A stretch of DNA of 64,000 nt from Ferruginibacter paludis (GTDB taxonomy: Bacteria; Bacteroidota; Bacteroidia; Chitinophagales; Chitinophagaceae): the NCBI RefSeq assembly GCF_030409685.1, contig NZ_JAUFQJ010000008.1, positions 480,190 to 544,189 of the forward strand. Direction: 5' to 3'. The translations under genes were made by a program, and so were the position numbers. The notes under the pieces are model-generated. The model was not told the DNA's origin, ran no database searches, and saw nothing but the letters and a program-made list of their open reading frames with translations. Position 1 is the first letter of the stretch, and the number at the start of each line of letters is the position of its first letter. Shown here piece after piece: positions 1-8,900 of this stretch.

Positions 1-2649
1 AGGCATCAGCTATGGGTTGGAACAGATGGCGGGGGATTAAATTTGCTGGATCCTTCAACCGGCTCATTTACCCGCTTTCTGCACGATGAAAACAACACCG
101 GCACCATCCCTTCCAATGTGGTTTCCAACATCACCGAAGACGGAGATACAAACTTGTGGATAGCCACCGGCACCGGTGGCGTTTGCATTTTCAATTATGC
201 TAAAAAAACATTTTTAACATATGCGCATGACAAAATTAACAGGGAAAGTATCAGCGACAATTCAATCAATGCGGTATACAGGGATACAAAAAGCAACATG
301 TGGATCGGCACTTTTGCCAATGGTGTTGATCTGGTTGACCGTGATAAAACCAGGTTCACCCATTTTGCACAAATGATGTCTGACAAAGGCATTAGCAATA
401 ACGAAGTGCTGGGGATATTTGAAGATTCAAAAAAGAATATCTGGATAAGCACAGATGGCGGAGGCCTCAATATTTACAATCCCGCAAACGGCAGCTTCAG
501 CCATTTGCAGCATATAAAAAACAACCCGCAAAGTATTTGTGGCGATAATGTGCTGAGTGCATGCGAAGACGCTGAAGGCAACATCTGGATTGGCACCTGG
601 GCTGAAGGTGTAAGCGTATACAATCCTTTAACAAAAAAATTCAGGCATTATAAAAATGATACTGCTAACGCAGGGAGCCTGAGCAGCAACAATGCCTGGA
701 CAATCTTAAAAGACAGGAATAACCGGATTTGGATCGGCACTTCCGGGGGCGGGTTAAACCTGCTGAATGCTGATGGCAAAACCTTCACCCGTTATCAGTA
801 TGATGCTAAAAATCCGGATTGTATATTAAATAATTTTATAGCCCACGTTTTTGAAGATAGCGATGGCGATCTGTATGTTAGCACAAATGGCGGAGGCCTG
901 AATGTGCTAAACAAAAAGACGGGCAAGTTTACGCATTATTTACACAGCGATACCGAGAACAGTATCAGCAACAACAATTTGAATTCTGTTTACGAAGACA
1001 GTGAAAAGAATATATGGATCGGCACAAAAAACGGGCTTAACAAATTCAATAAAAAAACAAAAACATTTACTGCCTATACAATAACCGATGGCCTGCCGGA
1101 CAATGTAATTTTTGGTATCCTGGAAAATAACAATAAAAATCTTTGGATTAGTACCAATAAAGGTATCAGTTGCTTTAGCCCGGCCAAAGGAACTTTTAAA
1201 AACTATGATGTTTCAGATGGCCTGCAATCAAATGAATTTAAAGGCCAGGCATTTTGTAAAACCAGTTCCGGAGTGATGTATTTTGGCGGCTTTAATGGCC
1301 TTACCCAGTTTTTTCCCGACAGCATACAATCCATCCCGTTTGATCCGCCATTGGCAATTACCAGTTTCCAGGTATTCAATAAAGCAGTGGCGATTGCTGT
1401 TGATAAAAACGACCCGTCTCCATTAAAACAAAGCATTAGCGAAACCAAATCCATAACGCTCCCCTACTCAAGCTCCGTCTTTTCTTTTGAATTTGCGTCG
1501 CTTAATTACACAACGGGCCCAAAAAAGAGGTACGCCTATATGCTGGAAAATTTTGATAAGGACTGGAATAACGCCGGACCTTCCCGCATAGCCACTTATA
1601 CCAATCTTGATCCCGGCACTTATATTTTTAAAGTAAAAGGTTTAAATAATGAAGGTAAATGGTCGGCGAACACCGTTTCCATTCAGCTGATCATCAACCC
1701 TCCATTTTGGTTAACCTGGTGGTTTAAAATGATTACTATATTAGCATTTACCGCAGTTGTTATATTATTTTACCGCTGGCGTGTACGCACTATCAACGCT
1801 CAAAAAGAAAATCTGCAAAAGCTGGTGAATATGCAAACAATTGAGCTTACCAGGTCGAACGAACTGGAACATAAAGCCCGGGTTGAAGCAGAAGTTGCGA
1901 GAGCAGAATCTGAAATGGCCCGGCAGGAAACCTTTGCAGCCAACGAGGCACTCCAGATTAAAAACAGGGAGCTGGAGCAATTTGCTTATGTGGCATCGCA
2001 CGATCTTCAGGAACCACTAAGAACCACGGCAGGTTTTGTACAATTACTGGAGAAACAATACCAGGGAAAATTAGATGAACGGGCAGACAAATACCTCCGG
2101 TTTATTTCCGACGCTTCCGGCAGAATGAAACAACTGATAAGCGACCTGCTGGAGTTTTCCCGTATCGGCAACAATAAAAAACTACAAATTGTCGACTGTA
2201 ACATTATAGTGGAAAATGTGCTGGCGGATATTTCATTGATAACCCGTGAAACGGGCGCCGTCATTCAGCACGATCAATTGCCACAGCTCATTGGCTATTC
2301 TTCCGAAATGAAAGCGCTGTTTCAAAACCTTATTATAAATGGCATCAAATTCCGCCGGCCGGGTGTTTCTGCGCAAATAAAAGTATATGCAGAAAGGAAA
2401 AGCAGTCATTGGCTGTTTGCTGTTAAAGACAATGGCATCGGAATCGAACCGCAATACCAGGAAAGAATATTCGAAATATTTCAGCGGCTGCATACCCGCA
2501 GTGAATATGAGGGATCGGGCATTGGTTTATCTCACTGCAAAAAAATCATTGAGCTGCACAGAGGAAAAATATGGGTTGAATCGGCTGCTGGCGAGGGAAG
2601 CACTTTCTTCTTTACCATTCCCTTTCTGACTAAAAATGAAGGTGAATAA
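1..2649 (+). CDS. Propeller-type sensor histidine kinase, 5' end outside window
   Basis: The frame is open from base 1, so the true start lies upstream; the ATG at 43 is internal. The first ~1300 bases encode repeated blades of the two-component-propeller type (recurring N-x-W-I-G-T-x-x-G-G-L-N), followed by a Y_Y_Y-like beta domain (roughly 1330-1700) and one membrane segment at about 1717-1785. A coiled linker leads into a HisKA domain with phospho-acceptor His at 1999-2001 (SHDLQEP). An HATPase_c domain follows, with an N box (LFQNLIINGIKF) and G boxes (DNGIGIEP, GSGIGLSHCKK). It should sense a periplasmic ligand, often a glycan product in this class, and autophosphorylate. Unlike classical hybrid (HTCS) members it stops after the ATPase domain, with no receiver or AraC output, so a separate response regulator is needed. 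None is visible nearby. Confidence 0.93.
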   Translation, partial: RHQLWVGTDGGGLNLLDPSTGSFTRFLHDENNTGTIPSNVVSNITEDGDTNLWIATGTGGVCIFNYAKKTFLTYAHDKINRESISDNSINAVYRDTKSNMWIGTFANGVDLVDRDKTRFTHFAQMMSDKGISNNEVLGIFEDSKKNIWISTDGGGLNIYNPANGSFSHLQHIKNNPQSICGDNVLSACEDAEGNIWIGTWAEGVSVYNPLTKKFRHYKNDTANAGSLSSNNAWTILKDRNNRIWIGTSGGGLNLLNADGKTFTRYQYDAKNPDCILNNFIAHVFEDSDGDLYVSTNGGGLNVLNKKTGKFTHYLHSDTENSISNNNLNSVYEDSEKNIWIGTKNGLNKFNKKTKTFTAYTITDGLPDNVIFGILENNNKNLWISTNKGISCFSPAKGTFKNYDVSDGLQSNEFKGQAFCKTSSGVMYFGGFNGLTQFFPDSIQSIPFDPPLAITSFQVFNKAVAIAVDKNDPSPLKQSISETKSITLPYSSSVFSFEFASLNYTTGPKKRYAYMLENFDKDWNNAGPSRIATYTNLDPGTYIFKVKGLNNEGKWSANTVSIQLIINPPFWLTWWFKMITILAFTAVVILFYRWRVRTINAQKENLQKLVNMQTIELTRSNELEHKARVEAEVARAESEMARQETFAANEALQIKNRELEQFAYVASHDLQEPLRTTAGFVQLLEKQYQGKLDERADKYLRFISDASGRMKQLISDLLEFSRIGNNKKLQIVDCNIIVENVLADISLITRETGAVIQHDQLPQLIGYSSEMKALFQNLIINGIKFRRPGVSAQIKVYAERKSSHWLFAVKDNGIGIEPQYQERIFEIFQRLHTRSEYEGSGIGLSHCKKIIELHRGKIWVESAAGEGSTFFFTIPFLTKNEGE

Positions 2650-2680
2650 TTTAGCCTTTTCCGAAACGATACAATAACAA

Positions 2681-2695
2681 GCCTCCTACCGGCTT
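2681..2695 (+). terminator. Weak possible terminator after the sensor kinase
   Basis: A short stem (AGCC ... GGCT) followed by TTTTC lies about 35 bases after the kinase stop. The stem is only 4 bp, so support is weak. Confidence 0.25.
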
Positions 2696-2739
2696 TTCAA
2701 TAATTGCCGTGAGTTTACGATGCACTTCCTTAAATAATA

Positions 2740-2769
2740 CAAAAAGAAACACCCGTTGATACAACGGGT
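2740..2769 (-). terminator. Rho-independent terminator for the DUF4242 gene
   Basis: A perfect 8-bp stem (ACCCGTTG, 3-nt loop, CAACGGGT; 2751-2769) lies just past the stop of the minus-strand gene. Read on the minus strand it is followed by a T-rich tail (GTTTCTTTTT, complement of 2741-2750). On the plus strand it is followed only by TTTAAAAA, so it mainly serves the minus strand. Confidence 0.7.
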
Positions 2770-2795
2770 TTAAAAATTCATGCCTGCTTTATAAA

Positions 2796-3188
2796 TTACT
2801 TTGCCGTAGCAGGACTTATAACTGAGCCAATTTCAACAATGGTATTGGCCGGAAATCCGCCTTTCATTGCATGTTCCCTTATCAGTTCTGCATTTTCGGC
2901 TTTATAGATGCAGTAGATTTTGTCGCCTGTTACATAGCTCTGCAGCCATTCAATTTTAGGCCCCATTTCTGTAAGCACAGAACAGGATTTTTGTGAGATG
3001 CCTTTTAATTGCTCCGGAGTAAGTTTTCCGGCTCCGGGAATTTCTCTTTCGATTAAATAAGTCTTCATTTCAGTTGATTTTTTAGTGGTGGAAGTTGTTG
3101 TTACATTGGTGTTTTGGGCTATGGAGGCATAGCCTGTAAATAGCAGGATGGCAATGAGCAGTGCAAACCGCCTGGTGATGAACGTCAT
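2796..3188 (-). CDS. Small exported DUF4242 domain protein
   Basis: A protein of 130 residues if it begins at the ATG at 3186-3188. That start gives a clean signal peptide (MTFITRRFALLIAILLF, cleavage near ASIAQ); the frame extends to 3263, but the extra 25 residues are not signal-like. Residues ~41-130 match the DUF4242 fold: a ferredoxin-like alpha/beta unit with a conserved hydrophobic YLIEREIPGAG start and a C-terminal GGFPANTIVEI. The biochemical role of DUF4242 is unsettled; no catalytic residues can be assigned. The next gene upstream on the same strand encodes an AraC regulator that itself starts with a DUF4242 domain, so the two proteins may share a ligand. The 146-bp spacer between them carries a tandem repeat that may be the operator. 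Confidence 0.8.
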   Translation of the reverse strand: MTFITRRFALLIAILLFTGYASIAQNTNVTTTSTTKKSTEMKTYLIEREIPGAGKLTPEQLKGISQKSCSVLTEMGPKIEWLQSYVTGDKIYCIYKAENAELIREHAMKGGFPANTIVEIGSVISPATAK

Positions 3189-3247
3189 AGTTGTAGTTTT
3201 TAAATTGTTAGCTGATACAATAAAGATACTATTGCAACCGGGCGAAT

Positions 3248-3306
3248 GGCTGCTACAAATCATTCAAAAAATGGTATCCGGGCTGCTACAAATCGTTCAA
3301 AAAATG
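3248..3306 (-). promoter_or_regulatory. Two 26-bp direct repeats 33 bp apart, candidate operator
   Basis: Bases 3248-3273 and 3281-3306 are identical over 26 positions except one (core CTGCTACAAATC[A/G]TTC followed by AAAAAATG). They lie in the spacer upstream of the minus-strand DUF4242 gene (start 3188) and just past the stop of the AraC gene. A 33-bp period is about three helical turns, so both copies face the same side of DNA. AraC-family proteins commonly bind direct repeats; that this regulator binds here is inference. Confidence 0.5.
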
Positions 3307-3334
3307 ATAAAATTAGCTCGTTGAGTATAATGCC

Positions 3335-4435
3335 CTACCGGAGCAGGTCGAGGTAGGCCATGGGTAAAAGACCGTACTTATTTTTAAAACATTTGGTAAA
3401 GTAAGATGGGCTGCTGAATCCTGAATCGAATGTTATTTGTGCTATGTTAAAGTGCTTTTTCCGCATCAGGTCTTTGGCTTTTTCCAGCCGGTATTCCTTC
3501 AATAATATATTGGGTGGTAAACCGGTAAGCTGAATTGTTTTTCTATACAACTGCGATTTACTCATGGCCATTTCCCGGCTGTAATCTTCCACATCAAATT
3601 CAGCCTGTTGCCAGTTAGTTTCCAATATGCCGAACAACTGCTGCATCAGTTGTTCATCCTGCGGAGAAAGTAGTAAAAAATGATCACTCTTTATTTTGAA
3701 ATGATCTTTTGCCACCAGTTCCTTAACGGCAGCAGCTACAACTACCTGCAAAGGGCCGGCAATGGCGCACATATACCCTGCAAGCTGCAAAGTATCTCCA
3801 AATAATTTATTGCTGTTTTCTACCGGCTCCCCGGCGCTGATGGCCATCCTGGCGCCACTTAATCCAGCATCATATTCCTTCATTTGTTCTTGAATAGCCA
3901 GGGCGCAGGAAACCGCTTTTGAGGCGGATGTAAAAGAGATGATAAACCCGGCACCGCCAGATTCCACCTCCCTTCCACCGTATTGTACAAGCTGTTTCCT
4001 GGTAGTATCATTCTGCAGGTTCAGTAGTGCACGGGCTTTATCAACGCCAAGCCTGGCCTGCAGTAAAACGGGATCACAAATTTTGATTACAAGTACCGTG
4101 CGAAACGAAGGATCGGTAAAAACCTTCAGCCCTTCATCGGTGGTAACCGCTTCGGCGGGATCGTAAATTCTTCCCAAAAAAGACGACACTACTTCAGGAC
4201 TTACTTCAATTATTTTACTGGGTATCAGGCCATGGGCTTTCCCATGCATTTTTTCCACCGCATCTTTCGAGGGCGCTTCAATCAGGCAAAAAACATTTTC
4301 TCTTTCCTCATCTATCCAATAGGTCATGCACTTGCATTTAAACTCTTCCTGGTGCACCATATCCAGCCGGTGAGCTTCGGCTACATTATTGGCTTTAACG
4401 CCGGGAACAATATGTACATCCATGTAAATCGGCAT
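3335..4435 (-). CDS. AraC-family regulator with DUF4242 and degenerate cyclase domains
   Basis: A protein of 366 residues in three parts. Residues 1-80 form a DUF4242 domain. Residues ~111-245 align with class III adenylate/guanylate cyclase domains (FRTVLVIKI, YGGREVESGGAGF, SAGEPV, LFGDTLQLAGYMCAIAG). Residues ~265-366 form an AraC HTH with helices at ~289-305 and ~331-361 (SGFSSPSYFTKCFKNKYG). The cyclase part looks catalytically dead: the first metal Asp is K118, the GDG Asp is A162, and the usual transition-state Asn and Arg positions hold Q217 and Y221. It more plausibly serves as a nucleotide-sensing or purely structural domain. It is followed on the same strand by the small DUF4242 gene and is divergent from the oxidoreductase at 4701, so it may control either. 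The start ATG at 4433-4435 begins the DUF4242 domain directly. Confidence 0.88.
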   Translation of the reverse strand: MPIYMDVHIVPGVKANNVAEAHRLDMVHQEEFKCKCMTYWIDEERENVFCLIEAPSKDAVEKMHGKAHGLIPSKIIEVSPEVVSSFLGRIYDPAEAVTTDEGLKVFTDPSFRTVLVIKICDPVLLQARLGVDKARALLNLQNDTTRKQLVQYGGREVESGGAGFIISFTSASKAVSCALAIQEQMKEYDAGLSGARMAISAGEPVENSNKLFGDTLQLAGYMCAIAGPLQVVVAAAVKELVAKDHFKIKSDHFLLLSPQDEQLMQQLFGILETNWQQAEFDVEDYSREMAMSKSQLYRKTIQLTGLPPNILLKEYRLEKAKDLMRKKHFNIAQITFDSGFSSPSYFTKCFKNKYGLLPMAYLDLLR

Positions 4436-4609
4436 CCCTGTTTTTTTAGCTGCAATGCAGTCCGGTGCAAAAAATTGTCACTTTAAAGCTAAGAAAAAAT
4501 TATGCGATAAATCATACAATCCGGCAAACACTGGCAAAATATTAAAACGGGTTAAAGGCACAGGTCAGTGCTTTTGCCAGTCACCCGGCAACCCTTGCAA
4601 TACTATCAG

Positions 4610-4627
4610 CTGGTATTTTAATACCAG
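4610..4627. promoter_or_regulatory. 18-bp palindrome in divergent promoter region
   Basis: A perfect dyad CTGGTATT-TT-AATACCAG lies 73 bp upstream of the oxidoreductase start and 175 bp upstream of the divergent AraC gene. No T-run follows and no gene ends here, so it is a better operator than terminator candidate. The binding protein is unknown. Confidence 0.4.
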
Positions 4628-4700
4628 AACGCCCATCACAAGACAATTAAACAAGTTTTACTTTACATTCGCCTTTTGATAACATAAACAAATTCTTATT

Positions 4701-5786
4701 ATGCAAAGTCAAATAAAAGCCTTGCGCATCCTGGTAGTAGGTTGTGGCAACATGGGTGCTTCTCATGCGATGGCATATCATACAACAGATGGATTTCAAA
4801 TCTGCGGATTGGTATCCAGGGGGAAATCCAAAGAGCTGCTGAACGCCAGGCTGGGCAATCAATATGCCTTGTTTGATGACATGGATACCGCCATGAAAGC
4901 AACGCAGCCTGATGCCGTTTGCATTTCTACTTATCCTGATACACATGAAAGTTTTGCCATTAAAGCATTCGAAAGCGGTTGCCATGTGTTTATAGAAAAG
5001 CCAGTGGCTGCCTCTGTTGTGGCGGCAGAAAACGTTGTGGCCGCTGCAAATAAAGCCGGTAAAAAGTTAGTGGTAGGTTATATCCTGCGGCATCATCCTT
5101 CGTGGGAGCGCTTTATTGAATTAACCAGGCAATTGGGCAAACCACTTGTAATGCGCATGAACCTGAACCAGCAAAGCGATGGCGCCATGTGGACACTGCA
5201 CCGCAACCTCATGAACAGCCTGAGCCCGATTGTAGACTGTGGTGTACACTATATCGACGTGATGTGCCAGATGACGAGAAGCAAACCTGTTGCCGTACAT
5301 GCCATCGGTGCAAGACTTACCGAAGCCATCCCTGCAGGTAATTATAATTACGGTCAGCTGCAAATAAAATTTGAAGATGGTTCCGTTGGCTGGTACGAAG
5401 CGGGCTGGGGACCAATGATCAGCGAGACGGCCTTTTTCGTAAAGGATGTCTTTGGTCCAAAAGGCTCAGTATCCATCGTGGCCAAAGAAGCAGGCGGTAC
5501 AGGCAAATCTTCGTCGATTGAAGCACACACCAAAACAGAGTCGTTGCGTTTTCATCATGCAGACCTGGATCAAAATGAAAAATTTCTGAAACCGGATGAA
5601 TGGATCAACCTGGAAGATGAGCCCGATCACCAGGAACTTTGCAACCGGGAGCAACGTTATTTTTTAAAAGCCATTTTGGAAAATACCGACCTCAGCGCTC
5701 ATGCCGAAGATGCAGTGAACAGTTTACGGATTGCTTTTGCGTGTGATGAATCGATCAGGACGGGACAGGTTGTATCGTTACTTTAA
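4701..5786 (+). CDS. Gfo/Idh/MocA family oxidoreductase
   Basis: A protein of 361 residues and typical length for the family. The N-terminal Rossmann fold shows the dinucleotide motif VVGCGNMGASH (residues ~12-22) and the family hallmark EKPV (in HVFIEKPVAAS, near residue 98). The C-terminal half is the alpha/beta substrate domain used in sugar, inositol or biliverdin-type oxidoreductases. There is no signal peptide, so it should act in the cytosol on a polyol or sugar with NAD(P). It is divergent from the AraC fusion regulator and is followed by a strong hairpin terminator, so it is probably monocistronic. Codons ~228-253 recur as a decayed copy at 10793-10868. The substrate cannot be told from sequence. 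Confidence 0.92.
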   Translation: MQSQIKALRILVVGCGNMGASHAMAYHTTDGFQICGLVSRGKSKELLNARLGNQYALFDDMDTAMKATQPDAVCISTYPDTHESFAIKAFESGCHVFIEKPVAASVVAAENVVAAANKAGKKLVVGYILRHHPSWERFIELTRQLGKPLVMRMNLNQQSDGAMWTLHRNLMNSLSPIVDCGVHYIDVMCQMTRSKPVAVHAIGARLTEAIPAGNYNYGQLQIKFEDGSVGWYEAGWGPMISETAFFVKDVFGPKGSVSIVAKEAGGTGKSSSIEAHTKTESLRFHHADLDQNEKFLKPDEWINLEDEPDHQELCNREQRYFLKAILENTDLSAHAEDAVNSLRIAFACDESIRTGQVVSLL

Positions 5787-5823
5787 AAATTGCTATTGTA
5801 TTATTGAATGCAAAATTTAATTC

Positions 5824-5864
5824 GCTGGTACAAATTTTTATAAAAAAATTTTGTACCGGCTTTT
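5824..5864 (+). terminator. Strong hairpin terminator after the oxidoreductase gene
   Basis: A long hairpin (GCTGGTACAAATTTTT, short loop, AAAAAATTTTGTACCGGC, with one bulge and one wobble) starts 37 bp after the stop codon and is followed by TTTT. Confidence 0.65.
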
Positions 5865-5988
5865 CAATTATACCCCGCGTGACGAGAGAATATTTCTTGA
5901 AAGTTTGCATTTTCACAAGAAAAAAGTATTTACAAAACCTGTTATCAAAATATTGGCTACTTTTCGTTAAAATTATAAACCAACCAGT

Positions 5989-8900
5989 TTGCCAAAATCA
6001 GCCTGCTTAATCATTTGTTTGCTTTTGTGCCTGCCCTATAAAATGATCGCTCAGGTGGCAACCTCCGGAGAAATAAAATTATTACGCCAGTCCCAAAACT
6101 TCAGCAGCCAGCGACCTGATATCAGACGGCTTTTTAACCCTGGGCCATTTTTCAACCAGCCTGTAAATGGAACAGCTCAAAGTGTACAAAAAACAAATAT
6201 TCTTTTAGAACGGTACAGCCATATTCCTTCCGTGCTTTCACCAGGAGATGAAGTTTCCACTTGCTTTGATACCAGTCTCCGGCTGAATTATAGCATTGCT
6301 GGAAAATGGTTTGCCCCGGCTCAGCTTACAAAAACAAGAGATGGCAATATATTGATATCCGGCTTCGAACTTGCGACTGCTAATCATCAGACAGATGCTC
6401 ATCTGGTAAAGTGCAATCAGCTAGGCGATACACTCTGGAGCAGGCGTATCAGGGCAGGTTACCCGGGTTATATGGTGGATATATACAAAACCTGGGAACT
6501 GTCAGACAACACCCTGCTGCTGGCTGGTGACATCGAATTGCCAATGCCCTTCAATGGACGCGAAGATCTCCTGTTGATAAAAATGTCTGCTTCGGGAGAT
6601 TTAATCTGGCAAAAAACGTTTAAGACAACAGCCTGGAATATAGATACCACCAGAGGCAGCATGGAGATCCTGGACTGTAGGCAAGACGAAAACGGAGACA
6701 TTTATCTTTGCGGTGACGTAAAAATTGGAGGAACACACGGGTCTGGGCTTGCCTTTAAAATGGACGCCAATGGTAACATCGTCTGGAGTACCACAGTAAC
6801 AAGCAACTTTACACCCATATTATGCGGTATCAACGTTACCAGTTCAAAAGTGACTTTTCTGGGTAGCGAATCAGGCTTTCGCGTACTACCCATAGGCATT
6901 GACGTAGACAAGACTTCAGGTCATATTATTGCAGGCACTCAGCTTGACCCAGTGTCGGGCGACTGGTCACTTGATTTCCGCCCTAATGAAATGATTAAAC
7001 TCAATAATGGCAACCTGGCGTTAACAGGCAGGGGTATAACAGACGAGTACCAGTTTGCCAGTGACCAAAGAAATGTAAATAGCGGTTATATTGAATTAAC
7101 AACGGATCTTGATTTTGTACAGTCCTATGTACTAAGATCAGTCTTTTCGCAATACGGGTATCAAACGGTAACAACCATGTTTGCCGACGGAAGCGGCGCT
7201 TTTGCCAGGCTGGGTTACGCGACCGGCCTGCAACCTGAGTCATTATATGGAAGCTTTAAAAATGGGCAGGTATTAAAGCAGCGGTTCATACCACACCCGG
7301 ATCAGTATGTCTCCTGGACAAGCAATTTTTTACCGATGGATGACGGCGGACAAATCATTGTCAATTTTGTTGGTGATAATAAGACCTCTTCAGCTTATAC
7401 CGAATTTATGCGGATGCACAACAGCGATACCACGGGCTCCTGCCTGGGATCAGATACTACAGCCGTTATAATGGAGAAAGAGCTCTATGAAAAGAATCAA
7501 TTCTATTTTCAGGTTATTGATAGTAATGTACTCTCAGAAGATTTACATCCTTTTGAAGGCATATCTAACGACGCCTTTACCATTTTATCCAATTGTAAAC
7601 AGGTAAGTTTTTGCGATTCACTTCGTCTGTCTGTATCAAAAGATACTGTCTGCGTTGGTACCCCTGTCACGATAAACATACATAAAAATAAAGAATGCGG
7701 TGCTGTACCATCCTGGAGTTACGAAGCTACGGCGGTCAGCTTTTTATACCAGCAAAATGATACGACAGCAACTGCCATCATTAATCAACCCTGGCAGGGT
7801 GTATTACGGGCCACCATTAGTGGCTGTCGGTTGTTGCAAGATTCTGTACGGCTAACCGTATTGCAGAGCCCGGGATTGCTTAACCTGGGGACTGACACCG
7901 TTATTTGTCCTGGCAATACAGTATTGCTAAATGCTAAAAAAGGCTACACTTCCTATAAATGGCAAAACGGTTCAACAGACTCTGTTTTCCCGGTAAAAGC
8001 TCCCGGTATTTATTATGTTACAGTAACCGATGCCTGCCAGGGCACATTCAGTGATACAGTCTACGTTGCTGGCCATTCGCCCATATCTTTTGATATTGGT
8101 GCAGATACCTCTATTTGCAATAAAGAAAATATTACCCTTAAGGCTCCGGCGGCTTTTTTACATTACCACTGGACGGGCGAAAATATCAACAATGATACCC
8201 TGCAATACATTACGGCTATGCCAACAATCAGCAGCTGGTTTAAAGTCACTGCCGAAAAAACACCAGGTTGCTTTACTTCCGACTCATTGTTTGTAACAGT
8301 AAAAAAGACGCCTTCCATACAGCTTGGCAATGACACCAGCTTTTGTGCTAACCAGCAACTGGTATTGGATGCGGGGCCAGGTTTTAGCAGCTATGAATGG
8401 AACACCGGACAGCAACAGCAATGGATTAAGATCAATCAGCCAGGTAGCTTTAGTATCAGAGCAGTTTTCAACGGATGCTATGTTTATGACACGCTGCAAG
8501 TGACCAGCGTATATCCCATGCCTGTATTTAGTTTAGGGCCGGACACGAGTCTTTGCCAGGGACAAAATCTATTATTGCATGTAAGCCTTCCGCAGGGTAA
8601 CTTCCTGTGGAGCAATGGCAGTGCTGCAAATATGTTTAATGTAACGGGGCCCGGAATTTACTGGCTGAAGGCAACACAACAGGGCTGTAGCACAATGGAT
8701 ACTTTACAGGTAACTTATACATCCCTGCCAATAGTACAGCTGGGAAAAGATTCACCCCTTTGTGAGGGACAAACAATGCTGCTGAATGCCACCAATACAG
8801 GTGCTACCTATATCTGGCAGGACGGTAGTACCGCTGCTACTTATTCCGTAAAAAATCAGGGACTGTATGCAGTTACTGTATCACTCGGCCACTGCAGCGT

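Noticed and set aside
3335..4435. Active guanylate/adenylate cyclase
   Set aside because: Both metal-binding Asp positions and the transition-state residues are replaced, so catalysis is unlikely.
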